Positions 1 to 5,728 of a DNA stretch of 5,728 nucleotides are shown here, in pieces; within the stretch, counting starts at the first letter, position 1, and each line of letters opens with the position of its first letter. The position numbers were made by a program, and so were the translations under genes. Source of the DNA: Labilithrix luteola (GTDB lineage Bacteria > Myxococcota_A > Polyangia > Polyangiales > Polyangiaceae); assembly GCA_026225435.1 (NCBI GenBank), contig JAMFST010001269.1, positions 1 to 5,728 of the forward strand, given 5' to 3'. Below the pieces are notes generated by a model. It searched no databases, was not told where the DNA came from, and saw nothing but the letters and a program-made list of their open reading frames with translations.

Positions 1-544
1 CGGCGGCGGCGCCGGTCTCGACGATCTTCTGTACGGCGGTCTGCGCGCGGGTGATCACGTCGGGGAGCTCCGCGCGCTCGCTCGGGTCGAAGGTCGACAG
101 GACGTAGTCGGCCACGTCGCCGCGGAAGCCGGGAGGCGGCTTGCCGATGCCGATGCGCACGCGGACGAAGTCCGGTGTGCCCAGGCGCTGGATGATGCTG
201 CGCAGGCCCTTGTGCCCCGCGTGCCCGCCGCCGACCTTGATGCGCACGTCGGCGAACGCGAGATCGAGCTCGTCGTGCACGACGATGACGTTGGCCGGCG
301 GAACCTTGAGGAAGGCGCAGGCAGGCTGCACGCTGTCACCCGACAGGTTCATGAAGGTGAGCGGCTTCAGGACGGCGAGCGAATCGCCCCACCCATCCCC
401 GCGGGTCCACACGCCGCTGAACTTCTCGCGAAAATCCGGAAAGGAGAGCGAGCGCACCAGCGAATCGCCGGCCATGAAGCCGACGTTGTGGCGCGTCTCC
501 GCATACTCCTTGCCCGGATTCCCGAGCCCTACAACCAGATACAT
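1..544 (-). CDS. pth: Peptidyl-tRNA hydrolase, bacterial Pth family (C-terminus cut by window edge)
   Basis: Pth cleaves the ester bond of peptidyl-tRNAs that fall off the ribosome, recycling tRNA in the cytoplasm. The visible 181 residues start MYLVVGLGNPGKEY and match the family along their length. N9 and the catalytic H19 lie in the N-terminal segment (N9-P10-G11 and T17-R18-H19-N20), FMNLSG is at 64-69 with N66, HDELDL is at 90-95 with D91, GGGHAGHKGL is at 105-114, and the RVGIGKP block is at 130-136. These correspond to N10, H20, N68 and D93 of the E. coli enzyme. At the place of E. coli N114 this protein has K112. About 10-20 residues should be missing, since the family is usually 185-200 long. 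The ATG at 544 is the only usable start: no ATG, GTG or TTG codon lies between it and an in-frame stop at 605-607. There is no clear Shine-Dalgarno, so translation may depend on coupling or a leader structure. It lies 74 bp downstream of rplY, an order conserved in many bacteria. Identification is secure. Confidence 0.96.
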   Translation of the reverse strand, partial: MYLVVGLGNPGKEYAETRHNVGFMAGDSLVRSLSFPDFREKFSGVWTRGDGWGDSLAVLKPLTFMNLSGDSVQPACAFLKVPPANVIVVHDELDLAFADVRIKVGGGHAGHKGLRSIIQRLGTPDFVRVRIGIGKPPPGFRGDVADYVLSTFDPSERAELPDVITRAQTAVQKIVETGAAA

Positions 545-576
545 GACGTGTTTTGAGGCAGACGAGTGGGTGAGAA

Positions 577-604
577 GCCGTCGATGGCGCGTGCCAGCGG
601 CGGC
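577..604 (-). other. Imperfect stem-loop between rplY and pth
   Basis: Two 12-nt arms (577-588 and 593-604) flank a 4-nt loop and pair at 10 of 12 positions as read on the minus strand. It falls 15 nt after the rplY stop and 32 nt before the pth start. No run of U follows it in the direction of transcription, so it does not meet the usual definition of an intrinsic terminator. It could be an attenuator, a 3'-end stabiliser for the rplY message, or chance pairing in GC-rich DNA. Confidence 0.35.
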
Positions 605-618
605 TCATCGCCCGCTCG

Positions 619-1341
619 TCACTTCTTCTTCGCGTCCTTCGCGGCCGGAGCGGCCTTCGCGTCCTTGGCCGCGGGAGCCGCTGCGGTCTTCGCCGCTGCG
701 CCTGCTGCCGGAGCTGCCGCCGCTGCACCCGGCGCCGCCGCCGCGGTGTCTTCCGTGCGATCCTTCTCCGGGGCGACGATCGCGATGAGCGTCTGCTCGG
801 CCGGCAGGTTGACCTTCACGCCCTCGCCGAGCGCGAGATCCTGGGTCGCGATGTGCTCGCTGAGGTTGAGGTGCGCGATGTCGACCTCGATCTTCAGCGG
901 GATGCGGTCCGGGAGGCAGCTGACCGGCAGAGTGCGGTAGACCTGACGGATGACGCCACCGGCGGTGACGCCGAGCGGCTTGCCGGTGAACACCAGCGGG
1001 ATGTCGACGTCGACCTCGCGATCGAGCTTCACTTCGACGAAGTCGACGTGCTCGAGGGCGCGGGTCACCGGGTGGTAGGTGAACTCCTTGATCATCATGA
1101 GGACGTCCTTGCCGGTGACGCTCATCTTGATGACGCTGTTCTGCCCGTGCGCGCTCTTGAGGACCGCGAGGACCTCCTTGGGCGTGACGGTGAGCGACGT
1201 CGCGGGGAAGTCCCGGCCGTACGCGACCGCGGGAACGACGCCGGTGCGGCGAAGGCGACGCGCCTCCCCCTTTCCTTCGGCCTTGCGCGGGGCAACGGCG
1301 AGCGAGGGCATGGTGGAGTGGTCGGTGGTTGCGGCGGTCAT
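619..1341 (-). CDS. rplY: 50S ribosomal protein L25, long Ctc/TL5 form with Ala/Lys-rich tail
   Basis: L25 binds 5S rRNA in the large ribosomal subunit; the long form is also known as general stress protein Ctc or TL5. The 240-residue product has the N-terminal 5S-binding domain (about residues 12-104), with G34-VVPAVAYG-42 and H90-PVTRALEHVDFVEV-104. The C-terminal beta domain follows (about 105-192), with the diagnostic CLPDRIP at 142-148 and a DLALGEGVKV segment near 168-177. After that comes a 45-residue low-complexity tail of Ala, Pro and Lys ending KKK, which contains two tandem copies of AAPAAKDAK (221-238). Such tails are common in high-GC proteobacterial L25 and probably contact rRNA, but that role is inferred. 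The ATG at 1341 is chosen because GGAG lies 11 nt upstream. An internal ATG at codon 11 has no such signal but would also leave the domain intact. The gene follows prs after 117 bp and precedes pth. Confidence 0.96.
   Translation of the reverse strand: MTAATTDHSTMPSLAVAPRKAEGKGEARRLRRTGVVPAVAYGRDFPATSLTVTPKEVLAVLKSAHGQNSVIKMSVTGKDVLMMIKEFTYHPVTRALEHVDFVEVKLDREVDVDIPLVFTGKPLGVTAGGVIRQVYRTLPVSCLPDRIPLKIEVDIAHLNLSEHIATQDLALGEGVKVNLPAEQTLIAIVAPEKDRTEDTAAAAPGAAAAAPAAGAAAKTAAAPAAKDAKAAPAAKDAKKK
628..681 (-). repeat. 27-bp tandem repeat, two copies, inside the rplY tail
   Basis: Units at 628-654 and 655-681 are 23/27 identical and encode the same nine residues, AAPAAKDAK, twice in a row at the end of L25. 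The four differences fall in the Ala codons and are synonymous, so the duplication is not brand new or has been kept under selection on the protein. The unit length is a multiple of three, so copy-number change would keep the frame. Confidence 0.85.
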
Positions 1342-1370
1342 GATCGGCAGGTCTCCGGGAAAGGCGGGCG

Positions 1371-1399
1371 GTGATAGCAGAGGACTTTGCCTCTGTCAC
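1371..1399 (-). other. Stem-loop in the prs-rplY intergenic gap
   Basis: A perfect 6-bp stem (CAGAGG at 1378-1383 with CCTCTG at 1390-1395, 6-nt loop) is extended by an outer 4-bp stem (GTGA at 1371-1374 with TCAC at 1396-1399), with a 3-nt bulge on one side. On the transcript it sits about 30 nt ahead of the rplY start and 60 nt past the prs stop. It has no U-tract, so it is more likely an mRNA leader or processing structure than a terminator. Its function is unknown. Confidence 0.4.
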
Positions 1400-1458
1400 G
1401 CCGAGAACGCTTGTGCAGGTCGGTTGTTCAGGAGGCGGTCAGGCAGGTCGCGTAGCGC

Positions 1459-2403
1459 TCATGCGAAGAGAGAGCTGACGCTGTCGCACGAGTGGATGCG
1501 CTTGATGGCCTCGCCGAGCAGCTTGGCGATGGAAACCTGCTTGATCTTCGTGCAGGCCCGCGCTGCGTCGCTCAGCGGGATCGAGTCGGTGATGACCACC
1601 TCGTCGATGGGCGAGGCCTCGATGCGCTCGATGGCCGGGCCGGAGAGCACACCGTGGGTCGCGCAGGCGACGATGCGCTTGGCCCCCTTCTCCTTGAGCG
1701 CCTTGGCCGCGCCCGCGAGGGTGCCGGCGGTGTCGATCATGTCGTCGATGATGATGCAGTCGCGCCCCTTCACCTCGCCGATGAGGTGCATGACCTCGCT
1801 GACGTTGGCGCGCTCGCGGCGCTTGTCGATGATCGCCAGGCCGGCGTTGAGGCGCTTCGAGTAAGCGCGCGTACGCTCCACGCCGCCGGCGTCCGGCGAG
1901 ACGCAGACCGCCGACGAGTCGAAGTGCTGGCGGAGGTAGTCGTCGAGCATCACCGGCATCGCGTACAGGTGATCGAAGGGGATGTTGAAGAACCCCTGGA
2001 TCTGCCCGGCGTGCAGGTCGACCGAGACCACGCGGGTGACGCCGCTGGCCACCAGCAGATCGGCCACCAGCTTGCTGGTGATGGGCGTGCGCGGCGCGAC
2101 CTTGCGGTCCTGCCGGGCGTAGCCGTAGTAAGGGATGACCGCGGTGATGGAGCCGGCCGACGCGCGACGGAGCGCGTCGCACATGATGAGCAGCTCCATC
2201 ACGGTGTCGTTCACCGGGCTGCAGGTCGGCTGGACGACGTAGGCGTCGACCCCGCGGACGTTCTCGTCGATGTCGACGAAGGACTCGCCGTCGCTGAACC
2301 GCTGGGTCTTCGCCCGGGCGAGCGGCGTCTCCAGGTAGTTCGCGATGTCGGTCGCAAGCGTCCGATGGGCGTTGCCAGAGAGGATGCAGACCTTCTTGAA
2401 CAT
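1459..2403 (-). CDS. prs: Ribose-phosphate pyrophosphokinase (PRPP synthetase, class I)
   Basis: This enzyme transfers pyrophosphate from ATP to ribose 5-phosphate, giving PRPP for purine, pyrimidine, NAD, histidine and tryptophan synthesis. The 314-residue length is typical of the bacterial hexameric class. Visible motifs in order: RFSDGES at 35-41; the ATP-contacting stretch R97-QDRK-101; VDLHAG at 128-133 with the metal- and ATP-binding H131; [11 protein letters not shown] at 169-179; the flexible catalytic loop DKRRERAN at 193-200 with K194 and R196; and the PRPP-binding loop [13 protein letters not shown] at 217-229 with D220, D221 and D224. All key residues are present. I place the start at the ATG at 2403, where the product begins [10 protein letters not shown] and GGAGG lies 5 nt upstream. 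The in-frame ATG 10 codons earlier (2433) has no comparable site and would lie inside the 5' leader. A sigma70-like promoter at 2462-2490 serves it. Next downstream is rplY. Confidence 0.98.
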   Translation of the reverse strand: MFKKVCILSGNAHRTLATDIANYLETPLARAKTQRFSDGESFVDIDENVRGVDAYVVQPTCSPVNDTVMELLIMCDALRRASAGSITAVIPYYGYARQDRKVAPRTPITSKLVADLLVASGVTRVVSVDLHAGQIQGFFNIPFDHLYAMPVMLDDYLRQHFDSSAVCVSPDAGGVERTRAYSKRLNAGLAIIDKRRERANVSEVMHLIGEVKGRDCIIIDDMIDTAGTLAGAAKALKEKGAKRIVACATHGVLSGPAIERIEASPIDEVVITDSIPLSDAARACTKIKQVSIAKLLGEAIKRIHSCDSVSSLFA

Positions 2404-2461
2404 GGCGACCTCCGTTTCGACGGCGAGGCTCAACGCGCAATGACGCGTTGTGTCCGGCGCG

Positions 2462-2490
2462 CTGTTACAGTCCGGTCACGCGCCTGTCAA
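2462..2490 (-). promoter_or_regulatory. Probable sigma70-type promoter of prs (and likely rplY-pth)
   Basis: Read on the minus strand, a perfect TTGACA (-35) at 2485-2490 is separated by 17 nt from TAACAG (-10) at 2462-2467. Transcription would begin near 2455, leaving a leader of about 50 nt before the prs start. The -10 box matches only half of the consensus. The -35 box lies 8 nt past the stop codon of the upstream TPR gene. A second GTTGAC just upstream (2498-2503) repeats the -35 core. The prediction rests on sequence match and position only. Confidence 0.55.
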
Positions 2491-2498
2491 CGCCGCCG

Positions 2499-3794
2499 TC
2501 AACGTCCACCGAGCGCCCGGCACTCGTTCACCGGTCCACGCGTCGCGTGCTGGACACAGGCAGTGTAGCACCGCCGGGCATTCTGCATGTCGCCGCGCTC
2601 CTGGTAAGCGCCGCCGAGGACGAGCCACGAGCGCGCGTCGCCCGGGTCGAGGGTGGTCGCCTGCTCGCCGGCGTCGATGGCGTCGCCCAGCTTCCCCTTC
2701 TCGAGCGCCTTCTGCGCCAGCGCGGCGAGGGCGACCGATTCGGCCGAGGAAGCGGCGGGAGCGGCAGTAGTCGCCGGGTCCACCGCAGCAGCGGCGGCGG
2801 CGTCGAGCGCGGCCTCCGGGGCGGCAGGAGCGCTGGCGGCGGCAACCGCGGTGGCGGGCGGAGTCGTCTCGACGGTGGCGCCGGTGGTCTTCACCGGTTC
2901 GCTCGTCGCGTTGGACGGCGGCGCCACGAGCATCTCCGAGGTGTGCCCCGACCCGCCCGCCTGCCCGGTGCCGGCGCTCAGGTGGAGCAGCACGGCGAGG
3001 ATGATCAACGCGCCGGCCGTGCCGACGGTGATCTGCACCACCTTGGCCAGCCGCATGCGACGCGCGGCCACCTCCGGCATCCTGCGCCGGCGGTGGAGGA
3101 TCTCCGCCTCGCTCAGCGAGTGGATGTCGTGGGCGTCGCTCGGCTCGTGCGCCCGGGCGACGTGCGCGCTCACGGTCGCCGGGTCGAAGAAGCTCACCTC
3201 GGTCGGATCGGGCACGGACGGCTGGCGGGTGATGCCGGGATCCGCAGCCGCCGCAGCTGCGGCGACCGGAGCGGCAGCAGCAGGCGCAGGCGGCTCGGCG
3301 GCAGCGGCGGCCACGGCATCGCCGGTCTCCTGCTCCTCGAGCGCCAGCGGGGCGGCGTCGGGCCGGGTGGTCTCGGCGTCGGCCGACTCCACCAGCGTCG
3401 GCATGTCGATGATGGGCGTGAGATCCGACGGCTCGGGTGCGCGCCCCTCGCTGGAGACGCTGGACGCGCTGGACACGTCCGCGACGGCCGGGGTGACGCC
3501 GCTCGACGGGTTGGCGGGCGTGGCCACCGGGGTGCGCGCCGACGACGGCAGCGCCGCCGACAGGAGCGCGCTGGCGCTCTTCGGGAGGGTGAGAACCTCG
3601 ACGGCGACCACCTCGTTCGACGAGGAAGCCTCGATGCCGGTCACGCTGACCCGATCGTCCATCTCTTCGCCGGCCAGCTGCGAGCTCTCGGTGGCCTCGG
3701 TGGACTCTCCGGACTCGGTCGCCTCGCCGGGCGGCGGAGGCGGCAGCGACGAGCGACGCCCGTCACGCTTCCGTCCACGCACCCGCTTTCCCAT
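2499..3794 (-). CDS. Uncharacterised bitopic membrane protein with C-terminal periplasmic TPR repeats
   Basis: I do not recognise a named family for this 431-residue protein. The N-terminus is strongly basic (MGKRVRGRKRDGRR, then five prolines at 18-22). Residues 23-195 are Ser/Thr/Ala/Pro/Glu-rich and look disordered, with poly-Ala runs at 162-184. A less biased segment at 197-250 (including EVSFFD at 199-204) ends in a basic cluster, HRRRR at 234-238 and more Arg/Lys to 251. One hydrophobic helix follows at about 252-272. By the positive-inside rule the N-terminal half is cytoplasmic and the C-terminal half periplasmic. After an Ala/Pro/Thr linker come two back-to-back TPR units, 353-386 and 387-420, fitting the consensus at A372, A379, P384 and W390, L393, G394, Y397, A406, Y410. 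The last 23 residues hold three cysteines (409, 413, 425). The start at 3794 has GGAG only 2 nt upstream; an ATG at 3812 would add six residues, while codon bias fades upstream. It probably mediates protein contacts at the envelope; no partner is visible. Confidence 0.85.
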   Translation of the reverse strand: MGKRVRGRKRDGRRSSLPPPPPGEATESGESTEATESSQLAGEEMDDRVSVTGIEASSSNEVVAVEVLTLPKSASALLSAALPSSARTPVATPANPSSGVTPAVADVSSASSVSSEGRAPEPSDLTPIIDMPTLVESADAETTRPDAAPLALEEQETGDAVAAAAAEPPAPAAAAPVAAAAAAADPGITRQPSVPDPTEVSFFDPATVSAHVARAHEPSDAHDIHSLSEAEILHRRRRMPEVAARRMRLAKVVQITVGTAGALIILAVLLHLSAGTGQAGGSGHTSEMLVAPPSNATSEPVKTTGATVETTPPATAVAAASAPAAPEAALDAAAAAAVDPATTAAPAASSAESVALAALAQKALEKGKLGDAIDAGEQATTLDPGDARSWLVLGGAYQERGDMQNARRCYTACVQHATRGPVNECRALGGR

Positions 3795-4033
3795 GTCTCC
3801 ACGTGCGCGCATCGGGCGGCTAGGTTGCCATTTCCGTACCTGACGCGCCGCAAAAAACCGTTGTCGCGCTTGCAGGCGAAAACAAGCGTCACACGCGAGA
3901 AACAGGCCGCTACCTCGTGCGTTGGGCCGTGCATTTCTTGTCACCCGGTCCTGCCAGCTGGGCACTTCGGCGCGCCAGAGTGTGCCGGACCGCGACAGCG
4001 GCTCCATCCTCCGTGTAAAGGCTCCGCAGCAAA
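3795..4033. other. Divergent intergenic region between the TPR gene and the rlmI-like gene
   Basis: This 239-bp stretch is less GC-rich than its surroundings, contains short A/T runs, and lacks the third-position GC bias of the flanking genes. It must hold promoters for two divergent transcripts, but I found no convincing -35/-10 pair on either strand. The one structured element is an inverted repeat at 3867-3888. Open frames crossing it are upstream extensions or shadows of the flanking genes. Confidence 0.6.
3867..3888. repeat. Short inverted repeat in the divergent promoter region
   Basis: CGCTTG at 3867-3872 and CAAGCG at 3883-3888 form a perfect 6-bp inverted repeat with a 10-nt spacer. 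Centre-to-centre spacing of 16 nt is near one and a half helical turns. It lies 73 nt upstream of the TPR gene start and 145 nt upstream of the methyltransferase start, a position compatible with an operator. Six-base arms occur by chance fairly often, so this is a candidate only. Confidence 0.25.
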
Positions 4034-5221
4034 ATGACGGCCGCGCACCCCACCGAGACAGCCCTGCGCCTGGAGACCGACGCGGCCGAGAAGGTTCGCC
4101 GCGGTCACCCCTGGATCTGGCGGCGCGGCGGCGACGTGGCCAGCTCCGGGGCGGTCGTTCGCCTGGAGGACGCTCGCGGCCAGCTGGTCCTCGGGCGGGG
4201 AATCTACGACGCCGGCTCCCCCATCGCCGCCCGCGTCTGGACCGTCGGCGCCGATCCGCTCGACGACGCGCTCGTGCGCGAGCGGCTCGCCCGCGCCTTC
4301 GCCCTGCGCGCCACCCTCTTCGCCGACGGCACCACCACCGCCTACCGCCTGCTCAACGGCGAGGGGGACCGGACGCCCGGCTGGGTCATCGACCGCTACG
4401 GCGAGATCGCCATCGTGCGCACCGACGGCGACGGCGCCCGGGTGCACCTCGAGCGACATGCCGCCATCCTCGAGGAGGCGCTGCGCGGGATCGGCATCAC
4501 CTCGGCGATGCTGCGCGTCCCCAACCGGGTCAACCGCGGCGCCGCCCCCGAACGGGTCGAGCTCTTCGGACCGCCGCCCCCTGCCCTCGTCCAGGTGCGC
4601 GAGCACGGCGTCCCTTTCGAGGTCGATCTCGGTGCGGGGCAGAAGACCGGCGCCTTCCTCGATCAGCGCGAGAACCGCCGCCGCGTCGGCCTCCTGGGCG
4701 CGGGCAAGCGGGTCCTGAACCTCTTCTCCTACGCCGGCGGCTTCTCGCTCCACGCGGCGCTCGCCGGGGCGACCACCACCAGCGTGGACATCGCCTCGCA
4801 CGCCCACAAGACGGCGCAGGCGAGCTTCAAGCTGGCGGGCGTCGAGTCGCGCGGGCACGCCTTCGTCGCCGCCGACGCCTTCGCCTTCCTCGAGGACGCG
4901 AAGAAGAAGGGGAAGCGGTGGGACCTCGTCGTCAGCGATCCGCCGTCCTTCGCCCCGAGCGAGAAGAACAAGTCACGCGCCCTCGCCGCCTACCGCCAGC
5001 TGCACAAGGCCTGCGCCGGCGTGCTGGAGGACGGCGGCACCTTCTGCGCCGCCTCGTGCTCCAGCCACGTCACCGCCGACGACTTCGCCGACACCCTCGA
5101 CGACGCCGCGCTCGGACGGAGCGATCTGCGCCTGCTCGAGATGCACGGCAACCCCGCCGACCACCCCACCCTCCCCGGCTTCCCGGAAGGGCGCTACCTC
5201 AAGTTCTTCGTCCTGACGTGA
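4034..5221 (+). CDS. rlmI: 23S rRNA (cytosine-C5) methyltransferase, RlmI-like (COG1092 family)
   Basis: The family transfers a methyl group from S-adenosylmethionine to C5 of a cytosine in 23S rRNA; E. coli RlmI acts on C1962. The 395-residue length agrees closely with E. coli RlmI (396). A PUA-type RNA-binding domain occupies about residues 8-75 (RRGHPWIW near 22-29). A central domain follows, then the Rossmann-fold catalytic domain with DLGAGQKTGAFLDQR at 198-212, SAM motif I VLNLFSYAGG at 227-236, motif IV SDPPSF at 301-306, and ASCSS at 340-344, in which C342 aligns with the expected catalytic cysteine. The C-terminal block N373-PADHP and FPEGRYLKFF at 383-392 is the family signature. 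An in-frame TAA at 4016-4018 makes ATG 4034 the earliest start. AAAGG 12 nt upstream is a poor ribosome site. The stop overlaps the convergent gene by 23 bp. The exact target base could differ, as paralogues in this family modify nearby positions. Confidence 0.9.
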   Translation: MTAAHPTETALRLETDAAEKVRRGHPWIWRRGGDVASSGAVVRLEDARGQLVLGRGIYDAGSPIAARVWTVGADPLDDALVRERLARAFALRATLFADGTTTAYRLLNGEGDRTPGWVIDRYGEIAIVRTDGDGARVHLERHAAILEEALRGIGITSAMLRVPNRVNRGAAPERVELFGPPPPALVQVREHGVPFEVDLGAGQKTGAFLDQRENRRRVGLLGAGKRVLNLFSYAGGFSLHAALAGATTTSVDIASHAHKTAQASFKLAGVESRGHAFVAADAFAFLEDAKKKGKRWDLVVSDPPSFAPSEKNKSRALAAYRQLHKACAGVLEDGGTFCAASCSSHVTADDFADTLDDAALGRSDLRLLEMHGNPADHPTLPGFPEGRYLKFFVLT

Positions 5222-5728
5222 GCGCGCCCGGCGCCCGGCGGAAAGACGCAGCCTCCAGCTCGTAGAAGCCGAGCGCCTTTCCTTTGCGATACCAGAGCCC
5301 GCAGCCGATCTCGTCGAAGTGCTGGTCGAGCCGCTCGCGGTACCAGGCGCCGGTACGCGGGTGGACCTTCACGTCGGTCAGATCGCGGTCGCAGACCTCC
5401 TCGAGATCGCGCTTGGTGATCGCCTCCAGGTACAGGAAGCCGCCGCTCATGGCGCCGATGTTGTCGATGGCCCGGGAGCAGGCGTCGTCGTCGAGGTAGG
5501 GCAAGACCCCCTGGCAGATGACCAGGTCGAACCGGTCTCGCACCTTCCAGCGCGAGATGTCTTGCCGCTCGTGCCCGTAGGCCTCGCAGGCGTGCGCGCT
5601 CACCTCGATCGAGCGGTAGCGCACCCCCTTCACGTGCTTGACCATCCAGTCGCGCCAGAGCCCCGTGCCGGCGCCCACGTCGAGCACCGTGTCGAGCTTC
5701 CCCCCGAACCAGCGCACCGTGCCGGTGA
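5199..5728 (-). CDS. Class I SAM-dependent methyltransferase, substrate unknown (N-terminus cut by window edge)
   Basis: The visible 175 residues are open to the right edge, so the true start is probably outside the window. A GTG at 5717 is possible but has no ribosome site, and the fold would then begin almost at motif I. Counting from that GTG, SAM motif I VLDVGAGTG is at 11-19, an acidic motif II residue E38 lies in RSIEVS, D53 follows in QDIS at 52-55, and motif IV FDLVICQGVLPYL is at 63-75. A later segment with WYRERL near 126-131 and GLWYRKGKAL near 140-149 suggests a methyltransferase-11/25-like protein acting on a small molecule or lipid rather than RNA, but the substrate cannot be read from these motifs. 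The gene runs tail to tail with the rlmI-like gene and shares 23 bp with its 3' end, so the two are not co-transcribed. Confidence 0.85.
   Translation of the reverse strand, partial: TGTVRWFGGKLDTVLDVGAGTGLWRDWMVKHVKGVRYRSIEVSAHACEAYGHERQDISRWKVRDRFDLVICQGVLPYLDDDACSRAIDNIGAMSGGFLYLEAITKRDLEEVCDRDLTDVKVHPRTGAWYRERLDQHFDEIGCGLWYRKGKALGFYELEAASFRRAPGALTSGRRT

Noticed and set aside
1347..1449. Three copies of GCAGGTC in the prs-rplY gap (1347, 1415, 1443)
   Set aside because: The spacing is irregular and a GC-rich 7-mer repeated three times near here is not strong enough to claim a binding site array.
853..2568. Plus-strand open frames opposite rplY and prs
   Set aside because: They are antisense to two conserved housekeeping genes with intact motifs and show no family features of their own.
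3238..3320. Dense GCC/GCG run resembling a trinucleotide repeat
   Set aside because: It is the poly-Ala coding stretch of the TPR protein with mixed codons, not a uniform microsatellite.
3795..4033. Possible -35 elements (TTGTCA at 3938, TTGCCA at 3825) in the divergent region
   Set aside because: No acceptable -10 box lies 16-18 nt downstream of either on the plus strand.
2448..4037. Long plus-strand open frames (529 and 396 codons) opposite the TPR gene
   Set aside because: Their products are Arg/Gly/His- or Ala/Ser-rich without domains, they lie antisense to a gene with TPR motifs and proper codon bias, and high-GC DNA commonly leaves such shadow frames open.
3922..5265. 447-codon plus-strand open frame overlapping the rlmI-like gene
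   Set aside because: It is the +1 shadow of a clear methyltransferase; the translation is almost entirely Arg, Pro and Ala with no recognisable motif.
1..5728. Search for tRNA, CRISPR array, insertion sequence, prophage or defence gene
   Set aside because: None was seen by eye: there is no regularly spaced repeat, no terminal inverted repeat with a transposase, and no cloverleaf-like segment in the intergenic gaps.

Overview
The window is about 70% GC and carries six protein-coding genes, two of them cut by the window edges. The base composition, the Ala/Pro-rich protein tails, and a bitopic TPR protein with a long disordered cytoplasmic region suggest a deltaproteobacterial or myxobacterial genome (Myxococcota). 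That placement is an inference from style and gene order, not from a marker-gene comparison.

Layout. Positions 1-2403 hold a housekeeping cluster on the minus strand. In transcription order it reads prs (PRPP synthetase), then rplY (ribosomal protein L25, Ctc/TL5 type), then pth (peptidyl-tRNA hydrolase, C-terminus beyond the left edge). This order is widespread in bacteria and links nucleotide precursor supply with translation. A good sigma70-like promoter lies just ahead of prs. The two intergenic gaps inside the cluster each contain a stem-loop without a U-tract, so they look like processing or attenuation structures rather than full terminators. Immediately upstream on the same strand (2499-3794) is a gene for an uncharacterised 431-residue protein. 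It has a basic N-terminus, a long Ser/Ala/Pro-rich cytoplasmic region, one membrane segment, and two C-terminal TPR repeats expected in the periplasm.

A 239-bp divergent intergenic region (3795-4033) separates this gene from an rlmI-like 23S rRNA m5C methyltransferase on the plus strand (4034-5221). That gene converges on, and overlaps by 23 bp, a second class I SAM-dependent methyltransferase on the minus strand (5199 to the right edge, N-terminus missing).

There is no tRNA, rRNA, insertion sequence, CRISPR array or phage gene that I can see, and no gene-free stretch over 300 bases. Most of the window is ordinary core genome. The TPR protein is the only gene whose role cannot be read from its family, and it is the best candidate for something undescribed. 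I did not find evidence for a new multi-gene system.
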